Below, in pieces: positions 1 to 11,952 of a stretch of 64,000 nucleotides of DNA; the first letter of the stretch is position 1; the number at the start of each line of letters is the position of its first letter. Under the pieces are notes generated by a model. That model was not told the DNA's origin. It saw only the letters and a program-made list of their open reading frames with translations, and searched no databases. The position numbers and the translations under genes are program-made. The stretch is from Cinclus cinclus (Eukaryota; Chordata; Aves; Passeriformes; Cinclidae), in contig NW_026912208.1 of the NCBI RefSeq assembly GCF_963662255.1, positions 146,001-210,000 of the forward strand, given 5' to 3'.

Positions 1-3000
1 CTTGAGTTTGGCTTCTTGGGGAAAAGTGACTCCTTTCGGAGCCATCTTGCCTAACTAGCCTGCGGCCCATTCTGGGCTTTTACCTACAAAAATTCCATAA
101 GGACGAGGATTTCTCCCAGAACAAAGCTGCCCCCTCCTCGAAACCTGGCTGCCATCGGAGGCCCAAACGCGCCCTACAAAATGACATCTGCCAAGTGGGC
201 TCTTGAGTTTGGCTTCTTGGGGAAAGTGCCTCCTTTCAAAGCCAACTTGCCTGCGTCCCGTCCTGGGCTTTTGCCTACAAAAATTCCATAAGAACGAGGA
301 TTACTCCCAGACCAAAGCTGCCCCCTCCTCCAAACCTGGCTGCCATCGGAGGCCCAAACGCGCCCTAGAAAATGACATCTGCATTGTGGGTTCTTGAGTT
401 TGGCTTCTTGGGGAAAAGTGCCTCCTTTCGGAGCCAACTTGCCTAACTTGCCTGCGGCCCGTCCTGGGCTTTTGAGTACAAAAATTCCATAAGGACGAGG
501 ATTTCTCCCAGACCAAAGCTGCCCCCTCCTCCAAACCTGGCTGCCATCGGAGGCCCAAACGCGCCCTACAAAATGACATCTGCCAAGTGGGCTCTTGAGT
601 TTGGCTTCTTGGGGAAAAGTGCCTCCTTTCAAAGCCAACTTGCCTAACTTGCCTGCGGCCCGTCCTGGGCTTTTGCCTCCAAAAATTCCAGAAGGACGAG
701 GATTTCTCCCAGGCCAAAGCTGCCCCCTCCTCCAAACCTGGCTGCCATCGGAGGCCCAAACGTGCCCTACAAAATGACACCTGCCAAGTGGGCTCTTGAG
801 TTTGGCTTCTTGGGGAAAAGTGACTCCTTTCAAAACCAACTTGCCTGTGTCCCGTCCCGGGCTTTTGCTACAAAAATTCCAGAAGGACGAGGATTTCTCC
901 CAGACCAAAGCTGCCCCCTCCTCCAAACCTGGCTGCCATCGGAGGCCCAAACGCGCCCCACAAAATGACATCTGCATTGAGGGTTCTTCAGTTTGGCTTC
1001 TTGGGGAAAAGTGCCTCCTTTCGGAGCCAACTTGCCTAACTTGCCTGCGGCCCGTCCTGGGCTTTTGCCTACAAAAATTCCATAAGGACGAGGATTTCTC
1101 CCAGGCCAAAGCTGCCCCCTCCTCCAAACCTGGCTGCCATCAGAGGCCCAAACGCGCCCTACAAAATGACACCTGCCAAGTGGGCTCTTGAGTTTGGCTT
1201 CTTGGGGAAAAGTGACTCCTTTCAAAACCAACTTGCCTGTGTCCCGTCCCGGGCTTTTGCTACAAAAATTCCATAAGGACGAGGATTTCTCCCAGACCAA
1301 AGCTGCCCCCTCCTCCAAACCTGGCTGCCATCGGAGGCCCAAACGTGCCCTACAAAATGACATCTGCCAAGTGGGCTCTTGAGTTTGGCTTCTTGCGGAG
1401 AAGTGCCTCCTTTCAAAGCCAACTTGCCTGCGGCCCGTCCTGGGCTTTTGCCTACAAAAATTCCATAAGGACGAGGATTTCTCCCAGACCAAAGCTGCCC
1501 CCTCCTCCAAATCTGGCTGCCATCGGAGGCCCAAACGTGCCCTACAAAATGACACCTGCCAAGTGGGCTCTTGAGTTTGGCTTCTTGGGTGGAAGTGCCT
1601 CCTTTCAAAGCCAACTTGCCTGCGGCCCGTCCTGGGCTTTTGCCTACAAAAATTCCATAAGGACGAGGATTTCTCCCAGACCAAAGCTGCCCCCTCCTCC
1701 AAACCTGGCTGCCATCGGAGGCCCAAACGCGCCCTACAAAATGACATCTGCCAAGTGGGCTCTTGAGTTTGGCTTCTTGGGGGAAAGTGCCTCCTTTCAA
1801 AGCCAACTTGCCTAACTAGCCTGCGGCCCGTGCTGGGCTTTAGACTACAAAAATTCCATAAGGACGAGGATTTCACCCAGACCAAAGCTGCCCCCTCCTC
1901 CAAACCTGCCTGCCATCAGAGGCCCAAATGCGCCCCACAAAATGACATCTGCCAAGTGGGCTCTTGAGTTTGGCTTCTTGGGGAAAAGTGCCTCCTTTCG
2001 GAGCCAACTTGCCTAACTTGCCTGCGGCCCGTCCTGGGCTTTTGCCTCCAAAAATTCCAGAAGGACGAGGATTTCTCCCAGACCAAAGCTGCCCCCTCCT
2101 CCAAACCTGGCTGCCATCGGAGGCCCAAACGCGCCCCACAAAATGACATCTGCCAAGTGGGCTCTTGAGTTTGGCTTCTTGGGGGAAAGTGCCTCCTTTC
2201 AAAGCCAACTTGTCTGCGGCCCGTCCTGGGCTTTTGCCTCCAAAAATTCCATAAGAACGAGGATTTCTCCCAGACCAAAGCTGCCCCCTCCTCCAAACCT
2301 GGCTGCCATCGGAGGCCCAAACGCGCCCTAGAAAATGACATCTGCATTGTGGATTCTTGAGTTTGGCTTCTTGGGGAAAAGTGCCTCCTTTCGGAGCCAA
2401 CTTGCCTAACTTGCCTGCGGCCCGTCCCGGGCTTTTGAGTACAAAAATTCCATAAGGACGAGGATTTCTCCCAGACCAAAGCTGCCCCCTCCTCCAAACC
2501 TGGCTGCCATCGGAGGCCCAAACGCGCCCTACAAAATGACATCTGCCAAGTGGGCTCTTGAGTTTGGCTTCTTGGGGAAAAGTGCCTCCTTTCAAAGCCA
2601 ACTTGCCTAACTTGCCTGCGGCCCATGCGGGGTTTTTGCCTACAAAAATTCCATAAGGACGAGGATTTCTCCCAGACCAAAGCTGCCCCCTCCTCCAAAC
2701 CTGGCTGACATCGGAGGCCCAAACGCGCCCTACAAAATGACACCTGCCAAGTGGGCTCTTGAGTTTGGCTTCTTGGGGAAAAGTGACTCCTTTCAAAACC
2801 AACTTGCCTGCGTCCCGTCCCGGGCTTTTGCTAAAAAAATTCCATAAGGACGAGGATTTCTCCCAGACCAAAGCTGCCCCCTCCTCCAAACCTGGCTGCC
2901 ATCGGAGGCCCAAACGCGCCCTACAAAATGACATCTGCCAAGTGGGCTCTTGAGTTTGGCTTTCTGGGGAAAAGTGCCTCCTTTCGGACTCAACTTGCCT

Positions 3001-4511
3001 GCGGCCCATGCAGGGCTTTTGCCTACAAAAATTCCATAAGGACGAGGATTTCTCCCAGACCAAAGCAGCCCCCTCCTCCAAACCTGGCTGTCATCGGAGG
3101 CCCAAACGCGCCCTACAAAATGACATCTGCCAAGTGGGCTCTTGAGTTTGGCTTCTTGGGTGGAAGTACCTCCTTTCAAAGCCAACTTGCCTGCGGCCCT
3201 TCCTGGGCTGTTGCCTACAAAAATTCCATAAGGACGAGGATTCCTCCCAGACCAAAGCTGCCCCCTCCTCCAAACCTGGCTGCCATCGGAGGCCCAAACG
3301 CGCCCTACAAAATGACATCTGCCAAGTGGGCTCTTGAGTTTGGCTTCTTGGGGAAAAGTGCCTCCTTTCAAAGCCAACTTGCCTAACTAGCCTGCGGCCC
3401 GTGCTGGGCTTTAGACTACAAAAATTCCATAAGGACGAGGATTTCTCCCAGACCAAAGCTGCCCCCTCCTCCAAACCTGGCTGCCATCGGAGGACCAAAC
3501 GCGCCCTACAAAATGACACCTGCATTGAGGGCTCTTGATTTTGGCTTCCTGGGGAAAAGTGCCTCCTTTCGGAGTCAACTTGCCTGCGGCCCATGCAGGG
3601 CTTTTGCCTACAAAAATTCCATAAGGACGAGGATTTCTCCCAGACCAAAGCTGCCTCCTCCTCCAAACCTGGCTGCCATCGGAGGCCCAAACGCGCCCTA
3701 CAAAATGACATCTGCCAAGTGGGCTCTTGAGTTTGGCTTCTTGTGGAAAAGTGCCTCCTTTCAAAGCCAACTTGCCTAACTATCCTGCGGCCCGTGCTGG
3801 GCTTTTGCCTACAAAAATTCCATAAGGACGAGGATTTCTCCCAGACCAAAGCTGCCCCCTCCTCCAAACCTGGCTGCCATCAGAGGCCCAAACGCGCCCC
3901 ACAAAATGACATCTGCATTGAGGGTTCTTGAGTTTGGCTTCTTGGGGAAAAGTGCCTCCTTTCGGAGCCAACTTGCCTAACTTGCCTGCGGCCCGTCCTG
4001 GGCTTTTGCCTCCAAAAATTCCAGAAGGAAGAGGATTTCTCCCAGGCCAAAGCTGCCCCCTCCTCCAAACCTGGCTGCCATCAGAGGCCCAAACGTGCCC
4101 TACAAAATGACACCTGCCAAGTGGGCTCTTGAGTTTGGCTTCTTGGGGAAAAGTGACTCCTTTCAAAACCAACTTGCCTGCAGCCCGTGCTGGGCTTTAG
4201 ACTACAAAAATTCCATAAGGACGAGGATTTCTCCCAGACCAAAGCTGCCCCCTCCTCCAAACCTGGCTGCCATCGGAGGCCCAAACGTGCCCTACAAAAT
4301 GACATCTGCCAAGTGGGCTCTTCAGTTTGGCTTCCTGGGTGGAAGTGCCTCCTTTCAAAGCCAACTTGCCTGCGGCCCGTCCTGGGCTTTTGCCTCCAAA
4401 AATTCCAGAAGGACGAGGATTTCTCCCAGACCAAAGCTGCCCCCTCCTCCAAACCTGGCTGCCATCGGAGGCCCAAACGCGCCCTACAAAATGACACCTG
4501 CCAAGTGGGCT
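1..4511. repeat. Domain 1 long block, copy 1 (23 monomers)
   Basis: The block from 1 to about 4,320 is repeated nearly base for base from 4,512. Up to about base 2,550 the offset is 4,511 bp; from about 2,560 to 4,320 it is 5,104 bp. The switch is caused by three monomers present only in the second copy. Small differences include 'ttactccc' near 302 against 'tttctccc' in the partner, and 'cggagccatc' near 39 against 'cgtagccatc'. The last monomer before 4,512 no longer follows copy 2. Confidence 0.88.
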
Positions 4512-7500
4512 CTTGAGTTTGGCTTCTTGGGGAAAAGTGCCTCCTTTCGTAGCCATCTTGCCTAACTAACCTGCGGCCCATTCTGGGCTTTTACCTACAA
4601 AAATTCCATAAGGACGAGGATTTCTCCCAGAACAAAGCTGCCCCCTCCTCCAAACCTGGCTGCCATCGGAGGCCCAAACGCGCCCTACAAAATGACATCT
4701 GCCAAGTGGGCTCTTGAGTTTGGCTTCTTGGGGAAAGTGCCTCCTTTCAAAGCCAACTTGCCTGCGTCCCGTCCTGGGCTTTTGCCTACAAAAATTCCAT
4801 AAGAACGAGGATTTCTCCCAGACCAAAGCTGCCCCCTCCTCCAAACCTGGCTGCCATCGGAGGCCCAAACGCGCCCTAGAAAATGACATCTGCATTGTGG
4901 GTTCTTGAGTTTGGCTTCTTGGGGAAAAGTGCCTCCTTTCGGAGCCAACTTGCCTAACTTGCCTGCGGCCCGTCCTGGGCTTTTGAGTACAAAAATTCCA
5001 TAAGGACGAGGATTTCTCCCAGACCAAAGCTGCCCCCTCCTCCAAACCTGGCTGCCATCGGAGGCCCAAACGCGCCCTACAAAATGACATCTGCCAAGTG
5101 GGCTCTTGAGTTTGGCTTCTTGCGGAAAAGTGCCTCCTTTCAAAGCCAACTTGCCTAACTTGCCTGCGGCCCGTCCTGGGCTTTTGCCTCCAAAAATTCC
5201 AGAAGGACGAGGATTTCTCCCAGGCCAAAGCTGCCCCCTCCTCCAAACCTGGCTGCCATCGGAGGCCCAAACGTGCCCTACAAAATGACACCTGCCAAGT
5301 GGGCTCTTGAGTTTGGCTTCTTGGGGAAAAGTGACTCCTTTCAAAACCAACTTGCCTGTGTCCCGTCCCGGGCTTTTGCTACAAAAATTCCAGAAGGACG
5401 AGGATTTCTCCCAGACCAAAGCTGCCCCCTCCTCCAAACCTGGCTGCCATCGGAGGCCCAAACGCGCCCCACAAAATGACATCTGCATTGAGGGTTCTTC
5501 AGTTTGGCTTCTTGGGGAAAAGTGCCTCCTTTCGGAGCCAACTTGCCTAACTTGCCTGCGGCCCGTCCTGGGCTTTTGCCTACAAAAATTCCATAAGGAC
5601 GAGGATTTCTCCCAGGCCAAAGCTGCCCCCTCCTCCAAACCTGGCTGCCATCAGAGGCCCAAACGCGCCCTACAAAATGACACCTGCCAAGTGGGCTCTT
5701 GAGTTTGGCTTCTTGGGGAAAAGTGACTCCTTTCAAAACCAACTTGCCTGTGTCCCGTCCCGGGCTTTTGCTACAAAAATTCCATAAGGACGAGGATTTC
5801 TCCCAGACCAAAGCTGCCCCCTCCTCCAAACCTGGCTGCCATCGGAGGCCCAAACGTGCCCTACAAAATGACATCTGCCAAGTGGGCTCTTGAGTTTGGC
5901 TTCTTGCGGAGAAGTGCCTCCTTTCAAAGCCAACTTGCCTGCGGCCCGTCCTGGGCTTTTGCCTACAAAAATTCCATAAGGACGAGGATTTCTCCCAGAC
6001 CAAAGCTGCCCCCTCCTCCAAATCTGGCTGCCATCGGAGGCCCAAACGTGTCCTACAAAATGACACCTGCCAAGTGGGCTCTTGAGTTTGGCTTCTTGGG
6101 TGGAAGTGCCTCCTTTCAAAGCCAACTTGCCTGCGGCCCGTCCTGGGCTTTTGCCTACAAAAATTCCATAAGGACGAGGATTTCTCCCAGACCAAAGCTG
6201 CCCCCTCCTCCAAACCTGGCTGCCATTGGAGGCCCAAACGCGCCCTACAAAATGACATCTGCCAAGTGGGCTCTTGAGTTTGGCTTCTTGGGGGAAAGTG
6301 CCTCCTTTCAAAGCCAACTTGCCTAACTAGCCTGCGGCCCGTGCTGGGCTTTAGACTACAAAAATTCCATAAGGACGAGGATTTCTCCCAGACCAAAGCT
6401 GCCCCCTCCTCCAAACCTGCCTGCCATCAGAGGCCCAAATGCGCCCCACAAAATGACATCTGCCAAGTGGGCTCTTGAGTTTGGCTTCTTGGGGAAAAGT
6501 GCCTCCTTTCGGAGCCAACTTGCCTAACTTGCCTGCGGCCCGTCCTGGGCTTTTGCCTCCAAAAATTCCAGAAGGACGAGGATTTCTCCCAGACCAAAGC
6601 TGCCCCCTCCTCCAAACCTGGCTGCCATCGGAGGCCCAAACGCGCCCCACAAAATGACATCTGCCAAGTGGGCTCTTGAGTTTGGCTTCTTGGGGGAAAG
6701 TGCCTCCTTTCAAAGCCAACTTGTCTGCGGCCCGTCCTGGGCTTTTGCCTCCAAAAATTCCATAAGAACGAGGATTTCTCCCAGACCAAAGCTGCCCCCT
6801 CCTCCAAACCTGGCTGCCATCGGAGGCCCAAACGCGCCCTAGAAAATGACATCTGCATTGTGGATTCTTGAGTTTGGCTTCTTGGGGAAAAGTGCCTCCT
6901 TTCGGAGCCAACTTGCCTAACTTGCCTGCGGCCCGTCCCGGGCTTTTGAGTACAAAAATTCCATAAGGACGAGGATTTCTCCCAGACCAAAGCTGCCCCC
7001 TCCTCCAAACCTGGCTGCCATCGGAGGCCCAAACGTGCCCTACAAAATGACATCTGCCAAGTGGGCTCTTGAGTTTGGCTTCTTGGGGAAAAGTGCCTCC
7101 TTTCAAAGCCAACTTGCCTAACTTGCCTGCGGCCCGTCCTGGGCTTTTGCCTCCAAAAATTCCATAAGGACGAGGATTTCTCCCAGACCAAAGCTGCCCC
7201 CTCCTCCAAACCTGGCTGCCATCGGTGGCCCAAACGCGCCCTACAAAATGACATCTGCCAAGTGGGCTCCTGAGTTTGGCTTCTTGGGGGAAAGTGCCTC
7301 CTTTCAAAGCCAACTTGCCTGCAACCCGTGCTGGGCTTTAGACTACAAAAATTCCATAAGGACGAGGATTTCTCCCAGACCAAAGCTGCCCCCTCCTCCA
7401 AACCTGGCTGCCATCGGAGGCCCAAACGCGCCCCACAAAATGACATCTGCATTGAGGGTTCTTGAGTTTGGCTTCTTGGGGAAAAGTGCCTCCTTTCGGA

Positions 7501-9424
7501 GCCAACTTGCCTAACTTGCCTGCGGCCCGTCCTGGGCTTTTGCTACAAAAATTCCATAAGGACGAGGATTTCTCCCAGACCAAAGCTGCCCCCTCCTCCA
7601 AACCTGGCTGCCATCGGAGGCCCAAACGCGCCCTACAAAATGACATCTGCATTGTGGGTTCTTGAGTTTGGCTTCTTGGGGAAAAGTGCCTCCTTTCAAA
7701 GCCAACTTGCCTAACTTGCCTGCGGCCCATGCGGGGTTTTTGCCTACAAAAATTCCATAAGGACGAGGATTTCTCCCAGACCAAAGCTGCCCCCTCCTCC
7801 AAACCTGGCTGACATCGGAGGCCCAAACGCGCCCTACAAAATGACACCTGCCAAGTGGGCTCTTGAGTTTGGCTTCTTGGGGAAAAGTGACTCCTTTCAA
7901 AACCAACTTGCCTGCGTCCCGTCCCGGGCTTTTGCTAAAAAAATTCCATAAGGACGAGGATTCCTCCCAGACCAAAGCTGCCCCCTCCTCCAAACCTGGC
8001 TGCCATCGGAGGCCCAAACGCGCCCTACAAAATGACATCTGCCAAGTGGGCTCTTGAGTTTGGCTTTCTGGGGAAAAGTGCCTCCTTTCGGACTCAACTT
8101 GCCTGCGGCCCATGCAGGGCTTTTGCCTACAAAAATTCCATAAGGACGAGGATTTCTCCCAGACCAAAGCAGCCCCCTCCTCCAAACCTGGCTGTCATCG
8201 GAGGCCCAAACGCGCCCTACAAAATGACATCTGCCAAGTGGGCTCTTGAGTTTGGCTTCTTGGGTGGAAGTACCTCCTTTCAAAGCCAACTTGCCTGCGG
8301 CCCTTCCTGGGCTGTTGCCTACAAAAATTCCATAAGGACGAGGATTCCTCCCAGACCAAAGCTGCCCCCTCCTCCAAACCTGGCTGCCATCGGAGGCCCA
8401 AACGCGCCCTACAAAATGACATCTGCCAAGTGGGCTCTTGAGTTTGGCTTCTTGGGGAAAAGTGCCTCCTTTCAAAGCCAACTTGCCTAACTAGCCTGCG
8501 GCCCGTGCTGGGCTTTAGACTACAAAAATTCCATAAGGACGAGGATTTCTCCCAGACCAAAGCTGCCCCCTCCTCCAAACCTGGCTGCCATCGGAGGACC
8601 AAACGCGCCCTACAAAATGACACCTGCATTGAGGGCTCTTGATTTTGGCTTCCTGGGGAAAAGTGCCTCCTTTCGGAGTCAACTTGCCTGCGGCCCATGC
8701 AGGGCTTTTGCCTACAAAAATTCCATAAGGACGAGGATTTCTCCCAGACCAAAGCTGCCCCCTCCTCCAAACCTGGCTGCCATCGGAGGCCCAAACGCGC
8801 CCTACAAAATGACATCTGCCAAGTGGGCTCTTGAGTTTGGCTTCTTGTGGAAAAGTGCCTCCTTTCAAAGCCAACTTGCCTAACTATCCTGCGGCCCGTG
8901 CTGGGCTTTTGCCTACAAAAATTCCATAAGGACGAGGATTTCTCCCAGACCAAAGCTGCCCCCTCCTCCAAACCTGGCTGCCATCAGAGGCCCAAACGCG
9001 CCCCACAAAATGACATCTGCATTGAGGGTTCTTGAGTTTGGCTTCTTGGGGAAAAGTGCCTCCTTTCGGAGCCAACTTGCCTAACTTGCCTGCGGCCCGT
9101 CCTGGGCTTTTGCCTCCAAAAATTCCAGAAGGAAGAGGATTTCTCCCAGGCCAAAGCTGCCCCCTCCTCCAAACCTGGCTGCCATCAGAGGCCCAAACGT
9201 GCCCTACAAAATGACACCTGCCAAGTGGGCTCTTGAGTTTGGCTTCTTGGGGAAAAGTGACTCCTTTCAAAACCAACTTGCCTGCAGCCCGTGCTGGGCT
9301 TTAGACTACAAAAATTCCATAAGGACGAGGATTTCTCCCAGACCAAAGCTGCCCCCTCCTCCAAACCTGGCTGCCATCGGAGGCCCAAACGTGCCCTACA
9401 AAATGACATCTGCCAAGTGGGCTC
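4512..9424. repeat. Domain 1 long block, copy 2 (23 paired monomers plus 3 extra)
   Basis: This is the near-identical partner of the segment from 1 to about 4,320. It begins with the same 'cccattctgggcttttacc' monomer. It differs mainly by three additional monomers at 7,068-7,660, and by scattered single-base changes, several of them at CpG (for example 'aacgtgtcc' near 6,047 against 'aacgtgccc'). After about 9,424 the two copies diverge: copy 1 has 'cagtttggcttcctgggtgg' near 4,323, while copy 2 has 'gagtttggcttcttgggtgg'. Confidence 0.88.
7068..7660. repeat. Three extra monomers (593 bp) in domain 1 copy 2
   Basis: Monomers starting at 7,068 (201 bp), 7,269 (192 bp) and 7,461 (200 bp) have no partner in copy 1. 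There the sequence passes from the K-like monomer at 2,356 directly to the 'cccatgcggggtttttgcc' monomer at 2,557. In copy 2 that monomer is at 7,661. The insert length, 593 bp, is exactly the difference between the offsets 5,104 and 4,511. Either copy 2 gained three monomers or copy 1 lost them; the window alone does not say which. Confidence 0.85.
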
Positions 9425-11952
9425 TTGAGTTTGGCTTCTTGGGTGGAAGTACCTCCTTTCAAAGCCAACTTGCCTGCGGCCCGTGCTGGGCTTTTGCCTA
9501 CAAAAATTCCATAAGGACGAGGATTTCTCCCAGACCAAAGCTGCCCCCTCCGCCAAACCTGGCTGCCATTGGAGGCCCAAACGCGCCCTACAAAATGACA
9601 TCTGCCAAGTGGGCTCTTGAGTTTGGCTTCTTGGGGGAAAGTGCCTCCTTTCAAAGCCAACTTGCCAAACTAGCCTGCGGCCCGTGCTGGGCTTTAGACT
9701 ACAAAAATTCCATAAGGACGAGGATTTCTCCCAGACCAAAGCTGCCCTCTCCTCCAAACCTGGCTGCCATCAGAGACCCAAACGCGCCCCACAAAATGAC
9801 ACCTGCATTGAGGGTTCTTGAGTTTGGCTTCCTGGGGAAAAGTGCCTCCTTTCGGAGTCAACTTGCCTGCGGCCCATGCAGGGCTTTTGCCTCCAAAAAT
9901 TCCAGAAGGACGAGGATTTCTCCCAGACCAAAGCTGCCCCCTCCTCCAAACCTGGCTGCCATCGGAGGCCCAAACGTGCCCTACAAAATGACACCTGCCA
10001 AGTGGGCTCTTGAGTTTAGCTTCTTGGGTGGAAGTGCCTCCTTTCAAAGCCAACTTGCCTGCGGCCCGTCCTGGGCTTTTGCTACAAAAATTCCATAAGG
10101 ACGAGGATTTCTCCCAGACCAAAGCTGCCTCCTCCTCCAAACCTGGCTGCCATCGGAGGCCCAAACGCGCCCTACAAAATGACATCTGCCAAGTGGGCTC
10201 TTGAGTTTGGCTTCTTGGGGAAATGTGCCTCCTTTCAAAGCCAACTTGCCTAACTTGCCTGCGGCCTATGCGGGGTTTTTGCCTACAAAAATTCCAGAAG
10301 GACGAGGATTTCTCCCAGACCAAAGCTGCCCCCTCCTCCAAACCTGGCTGCCATCGGAGGCCCAAACGCGCCCTACAAAATGACACCTGCCAAGTGGGCT
10401 CTTGAGTTTGGCTTCTTGGGGAAAAGTGACTCCTTTCAAAACCAACTTGCCTGCGTCCCGTCCCGGGCTTTTGCTACAAAAATTCCATAAGGACGAGGAT
10501 TCCTCCCAGACCAAAGCTGCCCCCTCCTCCAAACCTGGCTGCCATCGGAGGCCCAAACTCGCCCCACAAAATGACCCCTGCATTGAGGGTTCTTGAGTTT
10601 GGCTTCCTGGGGAAAAGTGCCTCCTTTCGGAGTCAACTTGCCTGCGGCCCATGCGGGGTTTTTGCCTACAAAAATTCCATAAGGACGAGGATTTCTCCCA
10701 GACCAAAGCTGCCCCCTCCTCCAAACCTGGCTGCCATCGGAGGCCCAAACGTGCCCTACAAAATGACACCTGCCAAGTGGGCTCTTGAGTTTGGCTTCTT
10801 GGGTGGAAGTGCCTCCTTTCAAAGCCAACTTGCCTGCGGCCCGTCCTGGGCTTTTGCCTCCAAAAATTCCATAAGAACGAGGATTTCTCACAGACCAAAG
10901 CTGCCCCCTCCTCCAAACCTGGCTGCCATCGGAGGCCCAAACGCGCCCTACAAAATGACATCTGCCAAGTGGGCTCTTGAGTTTGGCTTCTTGCGGAAAA
11001 GTGCCTCCTTTCAAAGCCAACTTGCCTAACTAGCCTTCGGCCCGTGCTGGGCTTTAGACGACAAAAATTCCATAAGGACGAGGATTTCTCCCAGACCAAA
11101 GCTGCCCCCTCCTCCAAACCTGGCTGCCATCGGAGGCCCAAACGCGCCCCACAAAATGACATCTGCATTGAGGGTTCTTGAGTTTGGCTTCTTGGGAAAA
11201 AGTGCCTCCTTTCGGAGTCAACTTGCCTAACTTGCCTGCGGCCCATGTGGGGTTTTTGCCTACAAAAATTCCATAAGGACGAGGATTTCTCCCAGACCAA
11301 AGCTGCCCCCTCCTCCAAACCTGGCTGCCATCGGAGGCCCAAACGTGCCCTACAAAATGACACCTGTCAAGTGGGCTCTTGAGTTTGGCTTCTTGGGGAA
11401 ATGTGACTCCTTTCAAAACCAACTTGCCTGTGTCCCGTCCCGGGCTTTTGCTACAAAAATTCCATAAGGACGAGGATTCCTCCCAGACCAAAGCTGCCCC
11501 CTCCTCCAAACCTGGCTGCCATCGGAGGCCCAAACGTGCCCTACAAAATGACATCTGCCAAGTGGGCTCTTGAGTTTGGCATCTTGGGTGGAAGTGCCTC
11601 CTTTCAAAGCCAACTTGCCTGCAGCCCGTGCTGGGTTTTAGACTACAAAAATTCCATAAGGACGAGGATTTCTCCCAGACCAAAGCTGCCCCCTCCTCCA
11701 AACCTGGCTGCCATCGGAGGCCCAAACGTGCCCTACAAAATGACATCTGCCAAGTGGGCTCTTGCGTTTGGCTTCTTGGGTGGAAGTGCCTCCTTTCAAA
11801 GCCAACTTGCCTGCGGCCCGTCCTGGGCTTTTGCCTACAAAAATTCCAGAAGGACGAGGATTTCTCCCAGACCAAAGCTGCCCCCTCCTCCAAACCTGGC
11901 TGCCATCGGAGGCCCAAACGCGCCCTACAAAATGACATCTGCCAAGTGGGCT
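9425..11952. repeat. Domain 1 diverged stretch (13 monomers)
   Basis: Monomer starts are at 9,424, 9,616, 9,817, 10,009, 10,200, 10,401, 10,592, 10,784, 10,976, 11,177, 11,378, 11,569 and 11,761. This part does not follow either earlier copy monomer by monomer. One monomer has 'cttgccaaactagcc' near 9,661 in place of the usual 'cttgcctaactagcc', which removes a stop and makes one plus-strand frame unusually long. The trio at 10,976 to 11,568 is an X-Y-H module of the kind also found in domains 2 and 3. Confidence 0.8.

Noticed and set aside
9199..10098. 299-codon plus-strand open frame
   Set aside because: It is long only because 'cctaac' became 'ccaaac' near 9,665, removing a stop shared by the other 201-bp monomers. 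No gene-like features.
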